Assembly: GCF_902459685.1 (NCBI RefSeq)
Contig: NZ_CABPSF010000003.1
Span: 1 to 64,000, forward strand
Direction: 5' to 3'
DNA length: 64,000 bases
Origin: Pandoraea iniqua
GTDB lineage: Bacteria; Pseudomonadota; Gammaproteobacteria; Burkholderiales; Burkholderiaceae
How positions within the stretch are numbered: the first letter of the stretch is position 1; the number at the start of each line of letters is the position of its first letter. Below the pieces are notes generated by a model. It did no database searches. It worked only from the letters and a program-made list of their open reading frames with translations, and was not told where the DNA came from. A program made the position numbers and the translations under genes. This document shows, in pieces, positions 26,408-33,851 of the stretch.

Positions 26408-26998
26408 ATGAAGAAACGTGAATTTTTGGCCAGCGCCGTGGCGCTCGGTGTCTCGGCGCCCGTGCTGGCAAAGCCGCAGGCCCCCGTGGCCTTGGCGACA
26501 ACACCGCTCGTCACTGTCAGCGGTGCCATCGAGCGTCACAACCGTGGCCCGGTCGATCCGGCGCTCGATCAGCTCTTCCACAAACAGTTGGTGCAGTTCG
26601 ACGCGGCCTATGCGTTCGATTTCGGCGCACTGGCGCGTCTGCCGGCGCAAACGATTCGCCCGACGCTGGAATACGACGCGAAGCCGCACGCACTGCGCGG
26701 CCCGCGTCTCGCCGAGGTGTTGGCGCAGACGGGCATGCCGTCTAACCCGGCCACGCAGGTTCTGCTGCGTGCGATCGATGGCTATGTCGTGGCGACGACG
26801 CTCGGTCAGTTGCGGGAGTACCAATTCCTGCTGGCCACTCACATCGACGACAAGCCGCTCGCGCTGGGTGGTCTGGGGCCGCTCTGGGCCGTCTACGATC
26901 CGGCCGCTATCCCCGCGCTCGCAGGCAAGCCGCTCAAGGAGCAGTTCACGCTGTGCCCGTGGGGCGTGTATCACATTCAGGTGAACGCGGTTTCCTGA
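26408..26998 (+). CDS. Small exported oxidoreductase, molybdopterin-binding fold
   Basis: Product of 196 aa from the ATG at 26408. N-terminus 'MKKREFLASAVALGVSAPVLA' is a signal peptide with a weak Tat look (KKREF). The mature domain has the sulfite-oxidase/YedY-like pattern 'FDFGALARLPAQTIRP.LEYDAKPHALRGPRLAEVLAQTGMP', 'AIDGYVVATTLGQL' and 'LGPLWAVYDPAA..PALAGKP', as in small proteins annotated as oxidoreductase molybdopterin-binding domain. The molybdenum-ligating Cys of true enzymes is not evident; the single Cys is near the C-terminus ('LCPWGVYHI'). It could be a binding-only or degenerate member. It probably shares transcription with the sulfatase. Confidence 0.65.
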   Translation: MKKREFLASAVALGVSAPVLAKPQAPVALATTPLVTVSGAIERHNRGPVDPALDQLFHKQLVQFDAAYAFDFGALARLPAQTIRPTLEYDAKPHALRGPRLAEVLAQTGMPSNPATQVLLRAIDGYVVATTLGQLREYQFLLATHIDDKPLALGGLGPLWAVYDPAAIPALAGKPLKEQFTLCPWGVYHIQVNAVS

Positions 26999-27016
26999 GC
27001 ATCACGATGTGGCAAT

Positions 27017-27040
27017 GCCCCGGCGTTATTTCACCGGGGC
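27017..27040. terminator. Hairpin between convergent genes
   Basis: GCCCCGG and CCGGGGC (7-bp perfect arms) flank a 10-base loop containing the TAA stop of the minus-strand hydrolase. It lies 19 bases after the stop of the plus-strand gene. It may act as a bidirectional terminator, though no long T tract follows. Confidence 0.5.
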
Positions 27041-29245
27041 CGTCGTAACGTTGGGCTTCGTCACCTTCGTCGGCGTGACGAGCGGCGGCGGGTCGATGCT
27101 CTGGAACGCCCGCACCCCCTTGAGCGACTTCACCGGATCGAGTTCGTCGACATCCTCGTGCAGGATGCGGCGGATTTCGAGAATCGCCTGCGGCGTCTCC
27201 TGCACGCTATGGCCCGAGACAATCACGCGCTCGGATTGCGCGCCTTCCAGATGGGCACTTGTATAAGGCACCACGCCGTCGCTCGATTCCTGAAGCGGGC
27301 CTGCGGCATTGCGGCGCGCAATGATCGAGTGATATTGCACCTTCGGCGAGATACCGAGTCCGGCTGCCGCCACCACATAGGGGTCGTTGTCGCGTAGCTG
27401 GTCGATGCTGTTGGGCACGTAGCGCGTCTTGCCCTCGGACGGGTTGTCTTCCGAGCCCGTGGCGTAGTGCAGCACGTCGTCGATGCCCGAGAGCAGCGTG
27501 ACCGGCAGCTTGATGAGGTTGGAGATCCAGCGGCCGAGGCGGTTGCGCGCGAACGGGGTGCCACGATGCGGGGCCGCGATGAAGATCGCCCGCTCGAACT
27601 GCGGCATCGGCGCGAAGTGGAAGAGCGGGTCGAGCCGGTCGCGGGCCCGCGTCAGTTGGTCGCCATCGAGGTGATAGTCCTCCTGAAACGCATTCCAGAG
27701 TTGGTCGTCGGCACTCGACACCATCAGCCGTGCGATCACACCGCCCATGCTGTGGCCGATGACCACGGCGTCGTGCGAGGCGGCCGATTGGCCGTCCGGG
27801 TCAAAGTGCTTGAGCGTGGCGTCGAAGGCGTTGCGGATCGCCATCGCGTTCACGAGCAGCGGGGCGTTGGTCGGGTAGTACACCTGCCAGATCTGAAAAT
27901 GCTCGCGCAGTGCGGCGTCGCCCTGAATTTCATTAGCCAGATTCACCCAGGCTTCCGGGCTGCTGGCGAGGCCGTGCAGCATCAGGATCACTCGGCGGCT
28001 GGGGTCGAACGGCTGCATCAGGTAGATATGCGGCCGTACGATGCCCCGGTCGCGCCCGAACAGGGTGCGCAGCGATTGCTCGGCAAAGCCCGAGCGGGCG
28101 AGCCACAGGCCGTAACCCGCCGTGAAGTTGCCCGCCAGCGGCACGGTCTGGCCATGCAATTCGATCGAGGTCTGACGATAGGGGTCGTACACCACGAGCG
28201 TGGCGACTTGGGTGGTCAGAATCTCGTCGAGCGTATTGCCGTGGAAGCGCAGCAGCAGCGTGAGCGATGGCGACGACATTTCGCTGAACTCGGGGCCGGC
28301 GTTCGGATCGGTCGCCCGGTGGAAATCGCGTGACGCGAGGCTTTCCTGATTGGTGCGCGCACGAGCGCCTGCCCCGCGCTCGTCATTGTTGCTGGGTGAA
28401 TAGACGTTGTCGTTATCGGGGCCGGTCGAGGCATCGCCACGCGGTGCCGGGGTGCGGCCCGTGGCGACCACTGCATCGGCGGCCGACTTTTCGTCGAGCA
28501 CGGCCACCAGCTCGGCACCGAAACCGTCGCGGCGATACGGGCTGCGCAGGCCCGCGAAGCGCAGTGTCGAGGCGGGCAGCACTTCGCGCGGCTGGGTGCG
28601 GTTGTTGGCAAAGCGCACGCTGCTGGCGTCGACCGGCAGCGTCCAGCCGGCGATTTTGTCGCTGCCGGTGCGCTGTACGCGGCGGAACAGCGCCACCGAG
28701 AACATCTGCACCGCGTAGTTGTAGTAGTCACGAACCTGCGTCTGGCGGTCTTCAAAGGCGCGCTCGCTGGACGGCCGGTCGCCATAGAACAGATAGGCGT
28801 ACGCGTAACGTGCCGAGCGCAGCCACAGGTCGAACTGCGAGTCGTTCCAGAGCGTATCGCCGGTCGGTGTTTGCGCGATGGCCAACTGCATCGACATTTC
28901 GGCCATGGCGGCCAGCCGCCGGTCGATGTCGATTTCCTTGGCGCGGCCGAGGGCGTCGATGCAGTCGAGCGACGGCTTGGCGCAAATCGTGTCGTCCAGA
29001 CCCGCCACTCGAATCGTCTCGTCGGTGGCCGCGCTGAGCTTGCCCGTGGACAGGATGTCGCCGCGCTTCATCGCGATGTACTGATCCGGGCCGAGCGAGC
29101 GCACCTCCACCATGGCGCAGCCGCTGAGCCAAACGGCGCCCGCCACGAGTGCCGCATAGGGCAAGAGGCGCCGCCAGACATTGCGCGTGGGGGTGTCCGG
29201 TACCGGCGCCGCCGGGGTGCGCATCACGGCGATCACGGCGATCAC
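27026..29245 (-). CDS. Lipoprotein alpha/beta hydrolase (lipase/esterase-like)
   Basis: About 739 aa from a GTG at 29245 (AAGG seven bases upstream, overlapping the preceding stop as GTGA); an ATG at 29224 is the alternative. A TM segment ends in the lipobox 'AVWLSGCAMVEV', so it is lipid-anchored. The first half is a family-specific helical region with a predicted linker 'SPSNNDERGAGARARTNQES'. The alpha/beta hydrolase domain follows: 'VILMLHGLASSPEAWVNLANEI' (oxyanion HG) and nucleophile elbow GHSMGG in 'VVIGHSMGGVIARLMV', with 'AAPHRGTPFARNRLGRWISNLI'. Late His is in 'VIVSGHSVQETPQ'. Likely acts on lipid esters in the envelope. Upstream partner is the DUF4105 gene. Confidence 0.82.
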   Translation of the reverse strand: MIAVIAVMRTPAAPVPDTPTRNVWRRLLPYAALVAGAVWLSGCAMVEVRSLGPDQYIAMKRGDILSTGKLSAATDETIRVAGLDDTICAKPSLDCIDALGRAKEIDIDRRLAAMAEMSMQLAIAQTPTGDTLWNDSQFDLWLRSARYAYAYLFYGDRPSSERAFEDRQTQVRDYYNYAVQMFSVALFRRVQRTGSDKIAGWTLPVDASSVRFANNRTQPREVLPASTLRFAGLRSPYRRDGFGAELVAVLDEKSAADAVVATGRTPAPRGDASTGPDNDNVYSPSNNDERGAGARARTNQESLASRDFHRATDPNAGPEFSEMSSPSLTLLLRFHGNTLDEILTTQVATLVVYDPYRQTSIELHGQTVPLAGNFTAGYGLWLARSGFAEQSLRTLFGRDRGIVRPHIYLMQPFDPSRRVILMLHGLASSPEAWVNLANEIQGDAALREHFQIWQVYYPTNAPLLVNAMAIRNAFDATLKHFDPDGQSAASHDAVVIGHSMGGVIARLMVSSADDQLWNAFQEDYHLDGDQLTRARDRLDPLFHFAPMPQFERAIFIAAPHRGTPFARNRLGRWISNLIKLPVTLLSGIDDVLHYATGSEDNPSEGKTRYVPNSIDQLRDNDPYVVAAAGLGISPKVQYHSIIARRNAAGPLQESSDGVVPYTSAHLEGAQSERVIVSGHSVQETPQAILEIRRILHEDVDELDPVKSLKGVRAFQSIDPPPLVTPTKVTKPNVTTAPVK

Positions 29246-30315
29246 GGTGTCACCTTCGGGTCGTCGCCGGGCACGCCTTGCCGGATCAGCGTCGAGAAAT
29301 CGGGAGAATCGCCGGCCGCCAGCGCGCGTTTGACGAAATCGCCGCGCGTCTGCAACTGCTCGTAGGTGAAGCCGGGCGTGAGGCCGCCCTGATCGTAGGC
29401 GTATTCGGCGAAGTAGCCCGACAGCAGCAGGCGGTAATCGAGTGGCAGGCCGGGGGCAATGATGCGGGCTAGTTCGAACACGATAGTGGTGCAGTTGCTG
29501 GTGAGCGTGTTGTACCACTCGGGCGTGCGTTGCAGGTCGCGGGCGCGCTCCAGATAGCCGATGAACACCTTGCGCAATTCTGCGGCGGGGATATTCAACC
29601 GGTAGAGATGCACGTCTTCGCCGCGCACGTTGCTGCGCACGCGCAGGATATCGCGCTCGTCGGCGGCGACCAGCGTCGCTTCGAAGTCCTTGAAGAAGCC
29701 CCCGACGGCCGAGAAGGCCTGCCCGCGCTTCTTACGAATTTCGATCGAGAACACCACGCGTTGCCCGTCCGAGAAACCGAACGACACCAGCGTGTGGGCG
29801 ATGGCTGGCCCCATCCAGTAGGACAGTGCGAGATCGGCACTCACGAGCTTGTCGAGATCGTAGTGGCGGGTTTCCCAGCGCGGGGTGAAGTCGGTCTCGG
29901 TACGCCACTCGAAGTTGCGCACATTCCCCAGCGTGACCTGTGAGCCATTCCAATGCGGGTCGAGCAGTTGCGCGACATCGGGCGCCCAGTCACGCTCATT
30001 GGAAGGCCGCAGCGTCTGCCACCATGCGATCACCAGAATCGCCACGATCAGGAACGCGAGCGGCCAGCCCCGCAAGGGCGCACCCGCGCGCACGCGTAGC
30101 AGCGCCACGATGGCGGCGACACCCAGCGCGACCCACACGGCAATGAGGGCGTAGCGCACGAGCGCGGGGCCCGGGCACTGGTAGGCCAGTGCCATCGCGC
30201 CCCATGCGCAGGCGCCCAGCACGATGAGGGCGAGGAAAGTACGCAGCACGTAGACGTACCACGCGATGTGATGGCCGGCGAGCGCGTCGCCGGCGTGAGA
30301 TTGCAGTTGCACCAT
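29242..30315 (-). CDS. DUF4105 (Lnb N-terminal-like) membrane protein
   Basis: Product of 357 aa. The N-terminal third has three or four TM helices (about 23-42, 52-70, 80-100). The rest is a periplasmic domain with the DUF4105 pattern: 'VTLGNVRNFEWRTETDFTPRWETRHYDLDKLVSADLALSYWMGPAIAHTLVSFGF', and 'EWYNTLTSNCTTIVFELARI' with the conserved Cys-His type arrangement (NC in 'SNCTT', His in 'AIAHT') seen in papain-like Lnb/DUF4105 proteins. It is followed by the overlapping lipoprotein hydrolase gene (GTGA). Together they look like an envelope lipid or lipoprotein remodelling pair; function is not established. Confidence 0.82.
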   Translation of the reverse strand: MVQLQSHAGDALAGHHIAWYVYVLRTFLALIVLGACAWGAMALAYQCPGPALVRYALIAVWVALGVAAIVALLRVRAGAPLRGWPLAFLIVAILVIAWWQTLRPSNERDWAPDVAQLLDPHWNGSQVTLGNVRNFEWRTETDFTPRWETRHYDLDKLVSADLALSYWMGPAIAHTLVSFGFSDGQRVVFSIEIRKKRGQAFSAVGGFFKDFEATLVAADERDILRVRSNVRGEDVHLYRLNIPAAELRKVFIGYLERARDLQRTPEWYNTLTSNCTTIVFELARIIAPGLPLDYRLLLSGYFAEYAYDQGGLTPGFTYEQLQTRGDFVKRALAAGDSPDFSTLIRQGVPGDDPKVTP

Positions 30316-30499
30316 GTTTTGCTGATCTGAAACCTGACTGTCCTGCCGACCGCGCGGCCCAGCCGGCGCGGCGTACGACCCATTTCTCGAGTTCGCCCCG
30401 AAGAATACCAGCAGACAAGCGCAGTCCTACGGAATCAAGGCCAGATTGAAAACAATAAGCGTGGCGGCCCAGCGGGGCTGGACCGCCTGTGCATGGGCT

Positions 30500-31279
30500 T
30501 CAGGCCGGATGCCCGACGATCAGCCGCAGCGACCCGTCGAAGAACGGCTGCGTGCGCAGCGCGCCGTACTTCTCGTCCCATGTCCCGTTGTCGAGGTCGC
30601 GGCGAAGACGTTCGACAAAGCTATCTTCTACGCGGGGATCGACAAAGCTCCACGCGGAGTTGGCGCGGCGTGCGCCCGGTTCGAGCAGCCGCTCCGGGCG
30701 GCCGTAATACGCTTCGCTGAAGCCGTCCGTACATCCAAGCGGAATCTCCACCGGCTGCACGTCCACGCGGCCGCCCAGCCCTTCTTCGATAGCGGAGATC
30801 GACGGGTATCGCCGTGCTTCGACCGCAATCATCTCCGGCGCGTAGTCGGCCAGCCACGACATAGGCAGGCGGGCAGGGGCGCAGGTCAGGATCAGAACCG
30901 GGCCGCGCGTCACGCGTCGCATTTCGCGCAGTCCGGCGGCGAGGTCGGGCCACTGGTGAACCGAAAACGTCGCCATGCTGGCGTCGAACGAGGCATCGGC
31001 AAACGGCAGACTTTGCGCCACGCCGTCGATGGCGAGGGGCAAGTGAGGCGGACGCTGGGCGCGCATGGATGCCGACGGCTCGACCGCCACGACGCTGCGG
31101 TCGAGGGGCTCGTACGAGCCTGCCCCTGCACCGACGTTGAGCACCGAATGCGCGTCGCCCAACGCTTGCCGGATAAACCCCTCGATATGGGGTTCGGGCT
31201 GACGGTATTGGGTGTAGCCGATGCCGATCGTGCCGTAATTCGCATCGCCGGCACTCCCATCGTTAAATCGCTTATCCAT
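30500..31279 (-). CDS. Class I SAM-dependent methyltransferase
   Basis: Product of 259 aa. SAM-binding motif I is 'SVLNVGAGAGSYEP' (GxGxG type), motif II 'VVAVEPSASM', and the post-II acidic region 'ASFDASMATFSVHQWPDLAAGLREMRRVTRGPVLILT'. This is the methyltransferase-11 family. Substrate is unknown; no partner gene in an operon is evident (upstream is a divergent LysR gene, downstream the DUF4105 unit after 184 bases). Start at 31279 gives 'MDKRFNDGSAGDANYGTIG', common for this subgroup. Confidence 0.82.
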   Translation of the reverse strand: MDKRFNDGSAGDANYGTIGIGYTQYRQPEPHIEGFIRQALGDAHSVLNVGAGAGSYEPLDRSVVAVEPSASMRAQRPPHLPLAIDGVAQSLPFADASFDASMATFSVHQWPDLAAGLREMRRVTRGPVLILTCAPARLPMSWLADYAPEMIAVEARRYPSISAIEEGLGGRVDVQPVEIPLGCTDGFSEAYYGRPERLLEPGARRANSAWSFVDPRVEDSFVERLRRDLDNGTWDEKYGALRTQPFFDGSLRLIVGHPA

Positions 31280-31478
31280 TGAGGCTGCCCCTTGCTTTGA
31301 CGTTTTGTGACGTAGTGTGAGAATTGCTATCGGTCGATGCCGTCATCGTAACGCCCCAGTTTTGCCGTAATGTGACGATATTCAACCGTGTATATGTGAA
31401 AGCATAGGGTTTTCGGGAAGCGCCGAAAATCGAGTTTTTTCGTCGGATTCGATAGTTTATTTAACCAATGGAAGTGTG

Positions 31479-32348
31479 ATGCGAGACTTGCCGCCGTTAT
31501 CCCTGCTGCGCGCATTCGAGGCGACGGCCAGACACCAATCGGTGACGAAGGCCGCCGAGGAGCTGTTTCGCACGCACGGCGCGGTCAGCCGCCAGTTGAA
31601 GTTGCTTCAGGAACACGTGGGTGCACCGCTGTTCGACAAAGACGGCACGGGGTTGAAGCTCAATGCCCACGGACAAGGCCTGTTCGCCCTTGTCACGTCG
31701 GTGTTCGAGCAACTGGAACAGGGCTACACGCGCATTCGCACACAGGTAAAGCGCTCGGGGCTGCACGTGGCGTGCAGCGCGACGTTTGCGATGCGGTGGC
31801 TGGTGCCGAATCTGGCCGACTTTTATCGGCAGTACCCCGATGTGGGCATTCGGTTGTCGATGACGTCGGCAAGAGAGATTCGCAGCGAAGGCGCGGATCT
31901 GGTGATCGCGTGGGACCTGACGTCATACCCGGAAGCCGACCGTCAACGCGCGATTCGTCTGGCGCCCGTGGCCTTCGGGCCCGTGTGCGCGCCCGGCTAC
32001 CAACGCCGGGCGGCCGCGGGCACGCGCATCACGCATGACTTCACGTCGAGCGCATGGACCTATTGGGATGGACAGTCGACGTCGACGGGCAAGATCGGGG
32101 CGGGCGGGGAGATCGCGTTTCCGCACACGCACCTGTGCATTGAAGCGGCACTGTCCGGGCTGGGCGTCGCCCTCGTCGAGCGGCGCTTGGTGCGAAAGGA
32201 ACTCAGTGAAGGGCAGTTGGTGGCCCCTTGGGGATTCGCGGAACTGCCGTTCGGCCTGATGGCGCTGCCGGGGGATGGCGCACAGCCCCCCGACTTCGAC
32301 AACTTTCTGCGCTGGCTGCGTGAGCGGCTGGCAGGCGAGGCGGCGTAG
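31479..32348 (+). CDS. LysR-family transcriptional regulator (GcvA-like)
   Basis: About 289 aa from ATG 31479 (GGAAG four bases upstream; a GTG one codon earlier is possible). HTH at about 8-60: 'LSLLRAFEATARHQSVTKAAEELFRTHGAVSRQLKLLQEHVGAPLFDKDGTGLKL'. The effector domain starts 'LHVACSATFAMRWLVPNLADFYRQYPDVGIRLSMTS', the GcvA/AmpR-like style that includes 'FAMRWL.P'. It is divergent from the methyltransferase gene, which it may control. The 200-base spacer between them holds 10-bp-phased TGACG repeats near 31295-31318. Confidence 0.85.
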   Translation: MRDLPPLSLLRAFEATARHQSVTKAAEELFRTHGAVSRQLKLLQEHVGAPLFDKDGTGLKLNAHGQGLFALVTSVFEQLEQGYTRIRTQVKRSGLHVACSATFAMRWLVPNLADFYRQYPDVGIRLSMTSAREIRSEGADLVIAWDLTSYPEADRQRAIRLAPVAFGPVCAPGYQRRAAAGTRITHDFTSSAWTYWDGQSTSTGKIGAGGEIAFPHTHLCIEAALSGLGVALVERRLVRKELSEGQLVAPWGFAELPFGLMALPGDGAQPPDFDNFLRWLRERLAGEAA

Positions 32349-32349
32349 T

Positions 32350-33849
32350 TCACTTCTTCGCCGGATCGTTCTCCGACAGCGCGGTATCCGACCAGCCCCC
32401 GCCGAGATCGCCGATCAGCGCGGTGGCGGCCAGCAGGCGTGACTCGTGCACGTTCAGTGCATTCTGCTTCGTGTTGAGCTGCGTGGTCGTTGCCGTGACG
32501 ACGGTCGTGTAGTCGACGGTGCCCGCCTGATATTCATTGAGCGCAATGCGTGCGCCGTCGGTTGCATCCTTCACAGCAGAGTCCAGTACCTGCGACTGCT
32601 GTTCAAGAATACGCAGCGACGCCAGATCGTTCTCCACGCCTTGCAACGCCGTGAGCACCGTGCCGCGATAGTTGGCCACGGCCGCGTCGTAGCCTGCCTT
32701 TGCCGCGTCCACCTTGGCGCTGCGCTGCCCAGCGTCGAAAATCGTTTCGCTCGCACTCGCCCCCAACGACCAGACGTAGTTCGCAATTTTGAACAACCCG
32801 GCGACCGGCGCCGCCGAGAACCCATCGGACAGCGACAACGTGATATTCGGGTAATACGCCGCGACGGCAATACCGATAGCAGCGTTCTGCGATGCCATCT
32901 GACGCTCGGCCACGGCGACGTCTGGCCGGCGTTGCAGCAGGGTGGACGGCAGGCCAATCGGCACGTCGGGGAGTGTCGGCAACGCGTTGCTCGGGGCAAT
33001 CGTCAGCGATTCGGGATTGCGTCCGACCAGCACCGCAATCGCATGCGCGTACTGCGCTCGCGATACCCCCAAGGCAATCAGACTCGACCGCGCATTCTCG
33101 AGCTGCGTGCGGGCCGTGATGAGGTCCGACGGCGGCACGGTGCCCGCGCGGTCCTGATCGGCCACCACGCGCAGGTACTCGGTGTACGCGTCGACGGTCT
33201 GCTTGAGCAGGGCGATATTGGCATCGGTGATGCGCAAGTCGATCACGGCATTCGCCAGTGAAATCTGTGCGGACAGCGTCGCGTTGGCTAACGTTGCCGC
33301 GCTGGCCTGCGCCGTCGTGCTGCTTTGCTCGATGGTGCGGCGCACCTGTCCCCAGATGTCGGGCGCCCAACTCACCGTGCCTTCGGCGGCGGCCGCATTG
33401 ACGATGTTCGCGCCCGAGTGCGAGGCCAGTGCCGCGCTGGTGCTGGCGCCGCCACTGCTGCCGCGCGAGCGCGTGGCCGAGCCGTCTATGCCCACCGTCG
33501 GGAACAGCCCGGCCCGCGCCACACGCACTTCCGCCAGCGCCTGCTGATAGTTGGCGTAGCTCTGGCGCACGGTCTGATTCGAAATTTCCACCTGCGGCAT
33601 CAACTCGTCGAGCAGCGGGTCGTGGAAGCCTTTCCACCATTCGCCTTTCGGGCCTTCCGCATCGGGCCGGGCCTGCGTCCAGCCCTCCAGTTCGGTGAAT
33701 TGGGTCGGCATTGCGACCGCCGGACGTTGGTAATCGGGGCCGACGGCGCAGGCACTCAGCAGCATCAGACTGGCGAGACAGGCGAAGGTCAGCCGCGGCC
33801 ATCGGCGCGCGGGCGGTGAGGCTTGCGAGGGGAGTGTCATCGGTTTCAT
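32350..33849 (-). CDS. RND efflux outer-membrane factor, NodT family
   Basis: 499 aa from ATG 33849, chosen because GGAGG sits seven bases before it; the overlapping ATG at 33855 is too close. Lipobox 'LMLLSACAVGPDYQRP' gives a lipidated Cys, then the two OEP repeats. Typical text: 'GLFPTVGIDGSATRSRG', 'VGLPSTLLQRRPDVAVAERQMASQNAAIGIAVAAYYPNITL' and 'NYRGTVLTALQGVENDLASLRIL'. It closes the MdtABC-like operon and should form its outer-membrane exit duct. The sequence differs from the other NodT factor in the window (5392-6924), so it is a separate paralog. Confidence 0.92.
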   Translation of the reverse strand: MKPMTLPSQASPPARRWPRLTFACLASLMLLSACAVGPDYQRPAVAMPTQFTELEGWTQARPDAEGPKGEWWKGFHDPLLDELMPQVEISNQTVRQSYANYQQALAEVRVARAGLFPTVGIDGSATRSRGSSGGASTSAALASHSGANIVNAAAAEGTVSWAPDIWGQVRRTIEQSSTTAQASAATLANATLSAQISLANAVIDLRITDANIALLKQTVDAYTEYLRVVADQDRAGTVPPSDLITARTQLENARSSLIALGVSRAQYAHAIAVLVGRNPESLTIAPSNALPTLPDVPIGLPSTLLQRRPDVAVAERQMASQNAAIGIAVAAYYPNITLSLSDGFSAAPVAGLFKIANYVWSLGASASETIFDAGQRSAKVDAAKAGYDAAVANYRGTVLTALQGVENDLASLRILEQQSQVLDSAVKDATDGARIALNEYQAGTVDYTTVVTATTTQLNTKQNALNVHESRLLAATALIGDLGGGWSDTALSENDPAKK

Positions 33850-33851
33850 GG

